From NCBI RefSeq assembly GCF_009760925.1, contig NZ_VRLV01000003.1, forward strand, positions 310,001-374,000: a stretch of DNA of 64,000 nucleotides, in the 5' to 3' direction. The translations under genes were made by a program, and so were the position numbers. Shown here piece after piece: positions 33,758-42,109 of the stretch; positions within the stretch are counted from its first letter, which is position 1; every line of letters starts with the position of its first letter. Source of the DNA: Nonomuraea typhae. Its GTDB lineage: Bacteria; Actinomycetota; Actinomycetes; Streptosporangiales; Streptosporangiaceae. The notes beneath the pieces were generated by a model, which saw nothing but the letters and a program-made list of their open reading frames with translations, was not told the origin of the DNA and did not search any database.

Positions 33758-34801
33758 TTACTGGTCGCGGCGGGTCACATAGACGAAGTCACCCAGGTTG
33801 AAGCCCGCCTCCAGCCCGGCCTCGGCATCCTTGGCCCCCCAGGCGACGATCGAGGCGTCCGCCAGCGCCATCGAGACGAGGTTGAGCAGCTCCGCCGTCT
33901 CGTTCTGCTTGAGCCGCTGTTGGCGGGCGATGTCGGCGGTGATCGCATACAGGTGGCCGACCGGCTTGTAGGTGCCGTCGACGTCGTTGGCCCAGAAGAA
34001 GGCCGCCTGGGTCTGATCGGCGCTGCGCCTGGCCGACACGGCCGAGCCGTACTCCCTCACCTCCTGGACCTGCGCGGCGTAGGCCGGGCTGCTCACCACC
34101 TGCCCGTAGGAGGTGAAGCCACCCGGAGTGCCCGGCCGGAACTGCGCCGAGGACGTCATCGCGAACGGCTTGAGCTTCCACCAGTTGGGCCCGACCGGCG
34201 CGCCCGAGCCCGTCTGCCGCCACGCGCCGGGCACGGTGCCTTCGGCGTAGGCCGGGTCCATGGCCGGGCCGTCCGCGGCGCGGGCGGCGATCATCAGAGC
34301 GCCGATCTTCACCCCGTCCGTCTTGCCCCCGTCGACGAACTGCCGCGGCACCCAGGAGGGGATCCGGCTCAGCGCGTAGGTCAGGTTGGGGCCGAAGTCG
34401 ATGCCCCTGTTTCCGCCCTCGACTTCGGCGTTCTTGAAGACGTCCGTGAGCACGCGGTGGGCGGCCGCGTCCATGGTGGCCTCGATGGAGTCGTCCGGGT
34501 GCTGCTGCTGGATCTTCGGCAGATAGGTGACCGGCGCGGCCGGCCAGTTGGCGTCGTGGACCGCGATGTGCAGCATCGCCCCCGCCCGCGCCAGCAGGGT
34601 GGGGGCGGCGTCCTTGTTCCGCACGCGGCGGAAAGCGTCCAGGAGCACCCCGTTCCAGTACAGGGCGTGGTCGAATGAGGACGCCTGCGGCGGTGGCCCG
34701 GATGCGGTGGCCCGTGCCGGGGGCGCCATCACCGCCGTCGATAACACGATCATCGTGGTTGCCGTCGCGACCGCGGCGGCTCTGGCAGGGGACAGGAACA
34801 T
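33758..34801 (-). CDS. Vanadium haloperoxidase-related secreted protein lacking the catalytic domain
   Basis: After a signal peptide (MFLSPARAAAVATATTMIVL to RATA) the 347-residue protein follows the N-terminal helical half of bacterial vanadium-dependent haloperoxidases: VLLDAFRRVRNKDAAP, LARAGAMLHIAVHDA, EVREYGSAVSARRSADQTQ, AAFFWANDVDGTYKP. Where relatives continue WDAKYxYxxWRP into the PAP2-like domain, this one reads VAWGAKDAEAGLEAG and ends within 25 residues. The vanadate-binding Lys, Arg, SGH and His are therefore missing. It is a truncated gene or a non-catalytic derivative. Confidence 0.7.
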   Translation of the reverse strand: MFLSPARAAAVATATTMIVLSTAVMAPPARATASGPPPQASSFDHALYWNGVLLDAFRRVRNKDAAPTLLARAGAMLHIAVHDANWPAAPVTYLPKIQQQHPDDSIEATMDAAAHRVLTDVFKNAEVEGGNRGIDFGPNLTYALSRIPSWVPRQFVDGGKTDGVKIGALMIAARAADGPAMDPAYAEGTVPGAWRQTGSGAPVGPNWWKLKPFAMTSSAQFRPGTPGGFTSYGQVVSSPAYAAQVQEVREYGSAVSARRSADQTQAAFFWANDVDGTYKPVGHLYAITADIARQQRLKQNETAELLNLVSMALADASIVAWGAKDAEAGLEAGFNLGDFVYVTRRDQ

Positions 34802-34999
34802 CGGGCAGCCTCCATCGAGGAACGATCATCGTCTCCCAGAAGGTCACCCATACCTCGCAAATAGCAAAGATCAGACCGTGTTCGGAACTATTCGGAACAT
34901 CCTCCTCAAGGGGTGGCGAGCGATGATCTCCGCCGGCGTATGCGCCGATGTCGTGGTTCAGAAAGAGGGTGACGGCGGGCCGATGACCTGTCAGGGCGT

Positions 35000-35656
35000 T
35001 CAGGCGTGCTCGGCCATGACGCGGCGCATGTCGGCGATCGCGCGCAGGGTCCCGCGGACGGTTCCGGTCACCTTGGAGCGCCCCTTCCTGGGCAGGTAGC
35101 CGACGTCGACCTCGACGATGCGCCACCCCGATGCGGCGGCGCGCAGGACCGTCTCCAGCGGGTAGCCGAAGCGCCGGTCGGTGAGCCCGAGCTCCAGCAG
35201 CGCCGTGCGCCGCGCGGCCCGCATCGGCCCCAGATCGTGCAGCTCGGCTCCGGTACGGCGGCGCAACCGGCGGGCGAGCACGGCGTTGCCCAGCCGGGCA
35301 TGCCACGGCCACGCCCCCGAGGCCACCGGGCGGCGGGCGCCCAGCACAAGGTCGGCCTGCCCGCGAGCCACGGGATCGGCCACCGAAGGCAGGTGGCGGG
35401 GATCGAGTGAGGCGTCGGCGTCCATGAAACAGATCAGCTCGGCCCGGGCGGCCAGCAGCCCGGCGTGGCACGCGGCGCCGAAGCCGGGCCGGGGCTCGGC
35501 CACGACCTCGGCGCCCAGGGCACGGGCGAGTTCGGCGGTGCGGTCGGTGCAGGCGTTGTCGACCACGATGGGACGGTAGCCGTCCGGCATGCGCTCCAGC
35601 ACCCAGGGCAGGGCCGCCTCCTCGTTGAGGCAGGGCAGGATCACGTCGACGGTCAT
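35000..35656 (-). CDS. Glycosyltransferase family 2
   Basis: This 218-residue enzyme starts with the GT2 nucleotide-binding strand VDVILPCLNEEAALPWVLERM. It has the DxD motif as MDADAS and the DPM1-like LGARRPVASGAWPW, and no membrane helices. Such enzymes transfer a sugar from NDP- or polyprenyl-bound donors to lipid carriers or glycans at the inner membrane face. Its start overlaps the stop of the upstream epimerase by four bases. The divergent pair at 36755-38703 completes a small sugar-metabolism cluster. Confidence 0.9.
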   Translation of the reverse strand: MTVDVILPCLNEEAALPWVLERMPDGYRPIVVDNACTDRTAELARALGAEVVAEPRPGFGAACHAGLLAARAELICFMDADASLDPRHLPSVADPVARGQADLVLGARRPVASGAWPWHARLGNAVLARRLRRRTGAELHDLGPMRAARRTALLELGLTDRRFGYPLETVLRAAASGWRIVEVDVGYLPRKGRSKVTGTVRGTLRAIADMRRVMAEHA

Positions 35657-36633
35657 GACCAGGCAAACTCCTTCATCCCTTCCTCGAATCCGATCGCGGC
35701 GTGAAAGCCCAGCTCACCCGTTGCCCTGTCCGGCGAGGCGAGGATGTGGCGGACGTCGCCGAGCCGGTAGCCGCCGGTGACCTCGGGCGCGGGCCCGTCA
35801 CGTGCGCCGGCCAGCGCATATGCCAGCTGGCCGACGGTGTGCGGGGTGCCGCTGGCGATGTTGTAGGCGGCCAGCGTGCCCGCGGGCGGGCGGGCGCGCA
35901 GGGCGGCGAGGTTGGCGCGGGCCACGTCGCGCACGTGCACGAAGTCGCGCAGTTGCCCGCCGTCCTCGAAGACCTGCGGGGCCCGGCCGGCCGCCAGCTC
36001 GGAGCGGAAGACCGCGGCCACCCCGGCGTACGGGGTGTCGCGTGGCATGCGCGGACCGTAGACATTGTGGTAGCGCAGGGCGACGGCGCCGGCGCCCGTT
36101 TCCCTGGCCCAGTTGGCGGCCAGGTGTTCCTGGGCGAGTTTGCTGGTGGCGTAGGCGTTGCGGGGATCGGGCGGCGCGTCCTCCCCGATGACCGCGCAGC
36201 GCACCATGGCGCCGCAGCGCGGGCAGCGTGGCTCGAAACGGCCCCGGTCCAGATCGGCCACGGCGCGCGGGCCGGGCCGCACCGAACCGTGCTCGGCGCA
36301 GGTGTAGGCGCCCTCGCCGTAGACGACCATCGAGGAGGCCAGCACCAGGCGCCGGATCGTGTGCCGGGCCATCGCGGCCAGCAGCACGGCGGTGCCGTAC
36401 ACATTGACCGAGGCGTAGTCAGGCAGGTCGGCCACCTCCACCCCGAGGCCGACCTTGGCCGCCTGGTGCATCACGAGCTCCACCCCCGGCAACAGCCGGT
36501 CCAGGACCCCGGCGTCACGCACGTCGGCGCCGTCGCGCAGGTCCAGCCGGATGACCCGATGCCCGGCGGCCTCCAGCGTCTCGCCGACGTGACTGCCGAT
36601 GAAACCGGCCGAGCCGGTGAGCATCACCTTCAC
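35653..36633 (-). CDS. NAD-dependent epimerase/dehydratase with a Cys-rich insertion
   Basis: This 326-residue extended short-chain dehydrogenase has the Gly motif TGSAGFIGSH (6-15) and catalytic Tyr161-x3-Lys165 in AYATSKLAQEH, with Ser100/Ser101 before it. Between strand and catalytic Tyr there is an insertion with cysteines at 112, 137, 140 and 146 (TCAEH, RCPRCGAMVRC), a likely small zinc site. It should interconvert a nucleotide sugar. It is first in a two-gene operon with the GT2 gene. Confidence 0.88.
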   Translation of the reverse strand: MKVMLTGSAGFIGSHVGETLEAAGHRVIRLDLRDGADVRDAGVLDRLLPGVELVMHQAAKVGLGVEVADLPDYASVNVYGTAVLLAAMARHTIRRLVLASSMVVYGEGAYTCAEHGSVRPGPRAVADLDRGRFEPRCPRCGAMVRCAVIGEDAPPDPRNAYATSKLAQEHLAANWARETGAGAVALRYHNVYGPRMPRDTPYAGVAAVFRSELAAGRAPQVFEDGGQLRDFVHVRDVARANLAALRARPPAGTLAAYNIASGTPHTVGQLAYALAGARDGPAPEVTGGYRLGDVRHILASPDRATGELGFHAAIGFEEGMKEFAWS

Positions 36634-36754
36634 GCCGCCGACGCTAACCGCCCCGTCCTGGCGTGCCGAGACCGTGTTCGCGGACCGTAAGAACTCTTAC
36701 GATCCGCCAACGGCCCCTGCCCGGCGCCCGGGCGGCGGTGCGAGGCTGCGGTGC
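36634..36754. promoter_or_regulatory. Divergent promoter region of the sugar cluster
   Basis: The 121 bp between the epimerase start (36633, minus) and the GT87-like start (36755, plus) must hold both promoters. The only AT-rich spot is AAGAACTCTTACG near 36688-36700, with the small palindrome AAGAACTCTT-like symmetry. No stronger motif is visible. Confidence 0.35.
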
Positions 36755-38047
36755 ATGAAGGTCGGCGCGCTCCTCGCGGCCCTGGCCGTCGTCGTCGTGG
36801 TGGCCGTGGCCGGGCCGCCGCGCCTGGGCTGGTACTTCGCCGCCTGGACGCTGTTCGGCGGGGCGTTGTGGCTGGTGCGGGGAGTGCCGCGGCGGCGGCT
36901 GGCCGCGCTGGTGGCCGGTGGCGGGATCGTGCTGGCCGCGACCGGGCTGAGCGCGCCGCCGAGCAGCAGCACCGACTCCTACCGCTACGCCTGGGACGGC
37001 CGCGTGCAGGCGGCGGGCCTCTCGCCCTACGACCACCCGCCCGCCGACCCGGCACTGGTGTTCGTGCGGGATGCCTGGTTGTTCCCGCCCGCGTGCGAGG
37101 GCCGCGACCGGTGGCCGCTGCCAGACGGCGGCTGCACGCGGATCAACCGGCCCAGCGTTCCCACGATCTACCCACCGGTGGCCCAGGGGTACTTCCTGCT
37201 GATCCACCGGCTGTCGCCGGACGGAGTGCGGCACAAGGCGCTGCAGCTCGGCGGCTGGGCGATGGCGGTGGCGGTCCTGCTCCTGCTGTGCGCCCGTGAC
37301 CTGCGCGCGGCCGCCTGCTGGGCGTGGTGCCCCGCCGTACCCATCGAAGCCGTCAACAACGCGCACGTCGACATGCTCGCCGTGCTCCTGGTCATACTGG
37401 CCTTCACCACGGCCCGCGCACGCGGCGCGCTGCTCGGCGCGGCGGTCGCCGCCAAACTGCTGCCCGCCACCGCGCTGCCCGGCGCGCTGTCGGGCGTACT
37501 GGCGGGCGGTGTGGCTTGGCGGCGCATCGCCGCCGTCATCGTGCCCGCCGTCCTGGTCGTGACCCTGGCCTACCTGCCCTACACGCTGACGTCCCGAAGC
37601 TCGGTCGCGGGCTTCCTCCTGGGCTACCTCGCCGAGGAACGCTACAGAAGCCCCGCCGACGGCAACCGCTACCTGGTGCTGCGGCTGCTCCTGCCCGACG
37701 GCTGGGCGCCGTACGCCGCGATCGGGCTGCTCGCCCTGATCGCCCTGCATGTCCTGCGGTACGGCGACGCCAGCCGTCCCTGGCACGGGGCGCTCGTGGT
37801 CACCGGATCGGTCCTGCTGATCTTCACCCCCGGCTATTCCTGGTACGCGCTCCTGGTCGTGGCCCTGGCCGCCGTGGAGGGCCGATGGGAATGGCTCGGC
37901 GTGGCTCTGGCCGGCGCGATCGCCCTCGTCTCCGGCCCGAGAGCCGACCATCACCTGGCCGCGATCGTCTACACCGCCGCCACACTGACCGTCCTGATCA
38001 CCTGGGCCGTCCGCCGACCGGGCCCGTCACCACCTCGTAAGGAATGA
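36755..38047 (+). CDS. GT87-like polyprenol-dependent glycosyltransferase (membrane)
   Basis: The 430-residue protein has about ten membrane helices. After the first two it has the extracytoplasmic signature TDSYRYAWDGRVQAAGLSPY, which carries the acidic residue typical of GT-C enzymes. Further conserved pieces are RPSVPTIYPPVAQGYFLLIH and NNAHVDMLAVLL. This is the pattern of actinobacterial GT87/mannosyltransferase-like proteins that use polyprenyl-phosphate sugars. ATG 36755 begins directly at the first helix. A DUF2064 gene follows after 29 bp. Confidence 0.8.
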   Translation: MKVGALLAALAVVVVVAVAGPPRLGWYFAAWTLFGGALWLVRGVPRRRLAALVAGGGIVLAATGLSAPPSSSTDSYRYAWDGRVQAAGLSPYDHPPADPALVFVRDAWLFPPACEGRDRWPLPDGGCTRINRPSVPTIYPPVAQGYFLLIHRLSPDGVRHKALQLGGWAMAVAVLLLLCARDLRAAACWAWCPAVPIEAVNNAHVDMLAVLLVILAFTTARARGALLGAAVAAKLLPATALPGALSGVLAGGVAWRRIAAVIVPAVLVVTLAYLPYTLTSRSSVAGFLLGYLAEERYRSPADGNRYLVLRLLLPDGWAPYAAIGLLALIALHVLRYGDASRPWHGALVVTGSVLLIFTPGYSWYALLVVALAAVEGRWEWLGVALAGAIALVSGPRADHHLAAIVYTAATLTVLITWAVRRPGPSPPRKE

Positions 38048-38076
38048 GCACACCGCCCAGCCCTACCGTCTAGCCC

Positions 38077-38703
38077 ATGACGCAGATCGTCGTCATCGCC
38101 AAAGAGCCCGTCCCCGGCCGGGTCAAGACCCGCCTCACCCCGCCCTTCACCCCGGCCCAAGCCGCGGCCCTGGCCGAGGCCGCGCTGAGCGACACGCTCC
38201 GGGCGGTCACCGCCGGCCCGGCCACCCAGCGCCTGCTGGCCCTGGACGGACTGCCCGGCAGCTGGCTGCCCGCCGGGTACGTGATCATCCCGCAGCGCGG
38301 CGACGGCCTCGATCAGCGCCTGGCCGCCGCCTTCACCGACGCCCACCGCCTGCGGCCCGAGCCGATCGTGCTCATCGGCATGGACACCCCGCAGCTCACC
38401 CCCGGCCTGCTGACCCAGGCATGCCAGGCGCTGAACCGCCACGACGCGGTCTACGGCCCGGCCGCCGACGGCGGCTTCTGGCTGCTGGGCCTGCGCCGGC
38501 CCGACCCCGCCCTGCTGCTCGGGGTCCCCATGTCGCATGCGGAGACCGGCAAACACCAGCTCGACCGCCTGGCACGAGCCGGCCTCGCCGTACACCATCT
38601 GCCCGAGCTGACCGACGTCGACACCGCCGCCGACGCCACCCGCGTCGCCGTCCAGGCACCGCACACCCGCTTCGCCCGGCTCCTGCGGGAGCTGAGCCGA
38701 TGA
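38077..38703 (+). CDS. DUF2064 / TIGR04282-type glycosyltransferase-fold protein
   Basis: The 208-residue product starts QIVVIAKEPVPGRVKTRLTPPFTPAQAAALAEA, the characteristic opening of this nucleotidyl/glycosyltransferase-fold family. It continues with LIGMDTPQLTPGLLTQA, which has the metal-binding Asp, and YGPAADGGFWLLGLR. The fold binds nucleotide sugars; the reaction is unproven, although one branch is tied to arsenosugar synthesis. It forms an operon with the GT87-like gene and lies opposite the GT2/epimerase operon, a recurring actinobacterial cluster. Confidence 0.88.
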   Translation: MTQIVVIAKEPVPGRVKTRLTPPFTPAQAAALAEAALSDTLRAVTAGPATQRLLALDGLPGSWLPAGYVIIPQRGDGLDQRLAAAFTDAHRLRPEPIVLIGMDTPQLTPGLLTQACQALNRHDAVYGPAADGGFWLLGLRRPDPALLLGVPMSHAETGKHQLDRLARAGLAVHHLPELTDVDTAADATRVAVQAPHTRFARLLRELSR

Positions 38704-38721
38704 GGACGCTGCCCCGCACGG

Positions 38722-38950
38722 CTGCTGTTCGAGACCACCTACGTCTGCACCTCCGAGGTGTGCGGCGTGTTTGCCGACGACCTCGACCTGCGCCTGGACG
38801 ACGACCACGCACGCATCCACGGCAAAGGCGGCAGCGTGCGCATCGTCCTGCTCGACGACCGCAGGTACGTTGCCCTGCTCAAGCTCTACCTGGCCCGCTC
38901 CAGCTACTGCGAAGCCGTTGGAGTCGACATCCACCGGCTCCCCCACGCCC
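38722..38950 (+). pseudogene. Tyrosine recombinase (integrase) fragment
   Basis: An open frame reads LLFETTYVCTSEVCGVFADD, then LDLRLDDDHARIHGKGGSVR and a tail beginning IVLLDDRRYVALLKLYLARS. This matches the catalytic-domain core of XerC-like integrases, where the stretch usually follows GARxSEVCGL. The first catalytic Arg position is occupied by Thr-Ser here, and both termini are missing. It directly abuts the DUF2064 stop and marks an old integration or deletion event. Confidence 0.65.
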
Positions 38951-38956
38951 GCGTTC

Positions 38957-39595
38957 ATGGCCGTCGTCGTCGCCCTGTGCTGGCTGGTGGTGGCCGCGTT
39001 GAGCCTGGTCGGGGTCGGGCTGGCGCTGGTGCCGGCGATGATCGCGATGACCAGGAGCGCGGCCGAGTGGGAACGCAGGCGTCTGGCCGGCGCGGGTCCT
39101 GGAGGACAAAGGGCTGGCCGGCGCGCTGGACGCGGTGGCCGCCGGATGCTCGGTGCCCTGCCGGGTACGGGTGGGCGAGCTCGGCGTGGTGCCGTTGTCG
39201 GTGGAGAGCGCCGCCTACTTCACCGTGGCCGAGGCGCTGACCAACGTGGCCAAGCACAGCGGCGCCCAGCATGTGGAGGTCGCCGTCGACCGCGCAGGCC
39301 CGCTGCTGCGCGTCCAGGTGAGTGACGACGGCAAGGGCGGCGCCCGCGATGGCGCGGGAACCGGGGGAGGGCATCGAGGTGGCCGTGGCGGCCAAGCGCC
39401 TGCAGCCGGGCTGGGGAGCTGGTGCTGATGGCCGCAGGACTGGGCAACCCGGCCATCGCCGACAAGATGGTGATCACCGAGGAAGCGGTGCACAAGCGCA
39501 CCCGCAACATCTTCGCCAAGCTCGGCTCGGCTCGGCTCCCAGCGACCGCGTGGACCGCAGGGTCGCCGCCGTTACTGCGCTGCCTCGGCGCCTGA
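38957..39595 (+). pseudogene. Remnants of a two-component system (histidine kinase and LuxR regulator)
   Basis: ATG 38957 opens a membrane helix (MAVVVALCWLVVAALSLVG). After a shift, another frame gives kinase ATPase sequence: VESAAYFTVAEALTNVAKHS with the N-box, then VQVSDDGKGGARDG. A third frame gives the LuxR helix-turn-helix LMAAGLGNPAIADKMVITEE and AVHKRTRNIFAKLG. The dimerisation His, the receiver domain and most linkers are deleted. A CTCGG triplet repeat at 39521-39535 shifts the end of the LuxR part; removing one copy restores AKLGSAPSDRVDRRVAAV. It is a dead NarL-type system. Confidence 0.65.
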
Positions 39596-39751
39596 AGCCG
39601 GCCTCTGGAAAACGACCTTGTGAGCTGGGCCGCGGGCGGGCGCGGGGTAGCCAGCACCACCATCGACCGGCCAGCGGGCGGGATCGAAACCGCCTGCGCC
39701 CATCCCTACGTTGGTGATTGCTTCATCCGACACCCAACGTGAGGATCTGTC

Positions 39752-41095
39752 TTGGCGAGCAACACTCTGCGTCGTACCGTGCCGGTCACCCTGGCGCTGG
39801 CGGCCTGTCTCGCGAGCGTGAGCGCTCCGGCATTCGCCACCACCCGTTCTTGGCCGGCGGCCGTCGCCCCCGGCCAAGAACGGGTGGTGGCGAGCCTGGA
39901 GCGCCACGCCCAGGAACTGCGCAGCACCGTCCCGGGCGGCCCGTCCCACGACCTGCGGGCGTTGTCGGCGATGACCAAGGGCGCCACCATCGTGGGGATC
40001 GGCGAGGTCACGCACGGCTCGAAGGAGCTGTTCACGCTGCGGCATCGGATGTTCCGGCATCTGGTGCAAACCCAGGGCTTCACCACGCTGGCGCTGGAGG
40101 CGACCTGGTCGGCCGGCGTCCGCCTGGACGCGTACGTGCGCACCGGCAAAGGCGACCTGCGCACGATCATGGCCGAGGAGTTCCAGCAGTCCTACGGCTC
40201 GTGGAAGACCCAGGAGTGGATGGACCTGTATGAGTGGATGCGCGACTACAACCGCACCGCCTCACGCAAGCTGCGCGTGATGGGATTCGACATCGGCGAC
40301 GTCCATCCCGAGCAGTACCGGCGCATCCTCGCCTGGGCCGAGAGGCACGAGCCGTCGCTGGAGCCCGAACTGCGTCGCCGCTACGCGGGCCTGCTGGCTC
40401 TGCCCGCCGGCGTGGAAGAACGGATGAACGCCCTGGCCGCGCTGCCGGCCGAGCAGCGCGCCGCCCTGGCCGGCGACGCTCAGGCCGCCTACCGCCTGCT
40501 GGATGACAGCGGCAAGGTGAGCCCGCGGGTACTGCAGGAGGCCCGCGTCATCGTCCAGATGTCCACCATGTACGCCCTGGACGGCGCGGCCCTGCACCGT
40601 CACCGTGACCGGGCCATGGCCGACAACACCGTGTGGTGGCAGCGCCACACCGGCACCAAGACCGTGGCGGCCGCGCACAACGGGCATATCGGCTACGTCT
40701 CGGCCTGGCCCGACCAGTACCCGGTCACCCAGGGGGCCGTCCTGCGCTCCCTGGCAGGCACCTCCTATGTAGCGATCGGCACCACCATCCACAGCGGCCG
40801 CTTCCGCGCCACCGACCCCAAGACCGGCCAGGTCGCAGTCTTCGACACCCGCGCCCCGGTCCCGGACAGCAGCGAGGCCGTCCTGGACCGGGTACGCTAC
40901 CGCGACTACTACGTGGACCTGCGCCGGGCCGGCCGTACTCCGTCCACCCGAGCCTGGCTGGACACCGCCCGTCCGACCTTCACCATCCCGGCTACGTACG
41001 TGCCCGAGCAGTTCAACCGGCCGTTGGCCCTGGGAGCGGCCTTCGACGCGATCGTGCACCTCAACCGGGTCGAGGCAGCCACCCCACTGCCCTGA
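39752..41095 (+). CDS. Secreted erythromycin esterase family protein
   Basis: TTG 39752 lies a few bases after GAGGA and opens a signal peptide (MASNTLRRTVPVTLALAACL to APAFA). The 447-residue product has the family motifs VGIGEVTHGSKELFTLRHR, TLALEATWSAG, RVMGFDIGDVHPEQY, MADNTVWWQRHTGTKTVAAAHNGHIGY. The Glu and His residues of GEVTHG and HNGHI form the active site of erythromycin esterases. Export makes a role on extracellular esters or in succinoglycan-like chemistry as likely as macrolide resistance. A perfect inverted repeat lies just after the signal sequence. Confidence 0.85.
   Translation: MASNTLRRTVPVTLALAACLASVSAPAFATTRSWPAAVAPGQERVVASLERHAQELRSTVPGGPSHDLRALSAMTKGATIVGIGEVTHGSKELFTLRHRMFRHLVQTQGFTTLALEATWSAGVRLDAYVRTGKGDLRTIMAEEFQQSYGSWKTQEWMDLYEWMRDYNRTASRKLRVMGFDIGDVHPEQYRRILAWAERHEPSLEPELRRRYAGLLALPAGVEERMNALAALPAEQRAALAGDAQAAYRLLDDSGKVSPRVLQEARVIVQMSTMYALDGAALHRHRDRAMADNTVWWQRHTGTKTVAAAHNGHIGYVSAWPDQYPVTQGAVLRSLAGTSYVAIGTTIHSGRFRATDPKTGQVAVFDTRAPVPDSSEAVLDRVRYRDYYVDLRRAGRTPSTRAWLDTARPTFTIPATYVPEQFNRPLALGAAFDAIVHLNRVEAATPLP
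39837..39890. repeat. Perfect 21-bp inverted repeat inside a coding region
   Basis: The arm 39837-39857 (begins CCACCACCCGTTCTTGG) is the exact reverse complement of 39870-39890, with a 12-base loop. The repeat lies about 85 bp into the erythromycin esterase gene and spans the signal-peptide cleavage zone (ATTRSWPAAVAPGQERVVA). The stem would be very stable in mRNA and could slow translation during export, or be the scar of a recombination event. Confidence 0.75.
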
Positions 41096-41374
41096 CCCTC
41101 CTGCCCTCGGGCTGGTCGGCCGATGGTGAAGCAGGTTGCATGGCTCCCAGCACGGAGTCGTTAGGTGGTTGACCAATAACTGCCAGCGCGGGATTGTTCC
41201 ATCGGGGCCGGCTGGCGCTGGTGGAGGCAGTCGGTGCGGGGTACTAGGTCCGCCCGGGTTTCCGCTGGGTCGGGGGCTCCACGTGAGGTGAGGTTGGGTG
41301 AGGGGCGCTCACGTGGAGCCGCAGAAGCCGCTGTCCGGCGTCCCCTTCGCCGGGGTGTGGCCGGGTGGGATGTG
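41096..41374. other. Convergent intergenic region, weak hairpin
   Basis: This 279-bp stretch separates two convergent genes. CCAGCGC at 41183-41189 can pair with GCGCTGG at 41215-41221, a weak 7-bp stem that could serve as terminator. No coding frame is supported. Confidence 0.4.
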
Positions 41375-41767
41375 TCAGTTCAGCGCGGGCGTGGCAGCCA
41401 GGTGGGTGGCTGCCAGGGCCTGCTGCAGGTTGGGATGGGTGTTCAGAAGCGCATGGACGCCGGTGATCTGCAGGACGCGGGTGACGCGTTCGTGAGGGGC
41501 GGCCAGGTGCAGGCTGCCGCCGCATCGCTCTTCGCGCTGGTGCAGGTCGATGAGCAGGTGCAGGCCGGTGGAGTCCATGAAGGTGACCGCGGCCAGGTCC
41601 AGAAGCAGCGGCCGGGCTGGATCGGGGTGCACTGCGGTGATGAAGGTGCCCAGGTCGGCGGTGGTGACGAGGTCGAGCTCGCCGGCCACGTCGATCAGGG
41701 TGCCGCCGCGGGCGCCGATATCGGTGCCGCCGTCCAGGCGCCGGCAGGTCAGGTGCAGCGGGGTCAT
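41375..41767 (-). CDS. STAS domain anti-sigma factor antagonist
   Basis: The 130-residue protein is a single STAS domain: LIDVAGELDLVTTADLGTFI, LLLDLAAVTFMDSTGLHLLI, and the C-terminal HERVTRVLQITGVHALLNTH. The phosphorylatable Ser of the family is present in FMDSTGLH (about residue 66). Such proteins release sigma factors by binding anti-sigma kinases. ATG 41767 is chosen because the STAS fold begins right after it. It is divergent from a winged-helix gene, and the same pair recurs 1.5 kb to the right. Confidence 0.88.
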   Translation of the reverse strand: MTPLHLTCRRLDGGTDIGARGGTLIDVAGELDLVTTADLGTFITAVHPDPARPLLLDLAAVTFMDSTGLHLLIDLHQREERCGGSLHLAAPHERVTRVLQITGVHALLNTHPNLQQALAATHLAATPALN

Positions 41768-41959
41768 GAGGGGCCTCGTCCCTGGCCGGAGAGCGTGAGC
41801 GCCTGGCACGGTCCGTGGGCGTGGAGCTCGGGTGTCGAGCTTGGCGCCGTGCCGGGTGCGCGGGCGGGTCCGACCGTTTCGGGGACAGGGTATCGGGCAT
41901 GCGCGGTGGTGCTGCAGCCCCTCTCTGACGGCCGGAATGAGATCCTGTCCTTCCGCCAC

Positions 41960-41982
41960 GGTAACCCCTGAATGGTGTTACC
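41960..41982. promoter_or_regulatory. Inverted repeat GGTAAC-N11-GTTACC in the first STAS/winged-helix gap
   Basis: GGTAAC at 41960-41965 and GTTACC at 41977-41982 are exact reverse complements. They lie in the 342-bp gap between the divergent STAS and winged-helix genes, at the head of a relatively AT-rich part (TATTCACCTCTAAGC). It may be an operator for the winged-helix protein. Confidence 0.45.
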
Positions 41983-42109
41983 TGAAAGGCTATTCACCTC
42001 TAAGCTTGGTGAACGACAGGGAAACCGACCCGAGGCCGGCCAGAGCCCGGCCCTGAGCCGACGCGGCCCGCTCCGGCGAGCCCCAGAAACCTGAGCCTTG
42101 GTGAGCACC

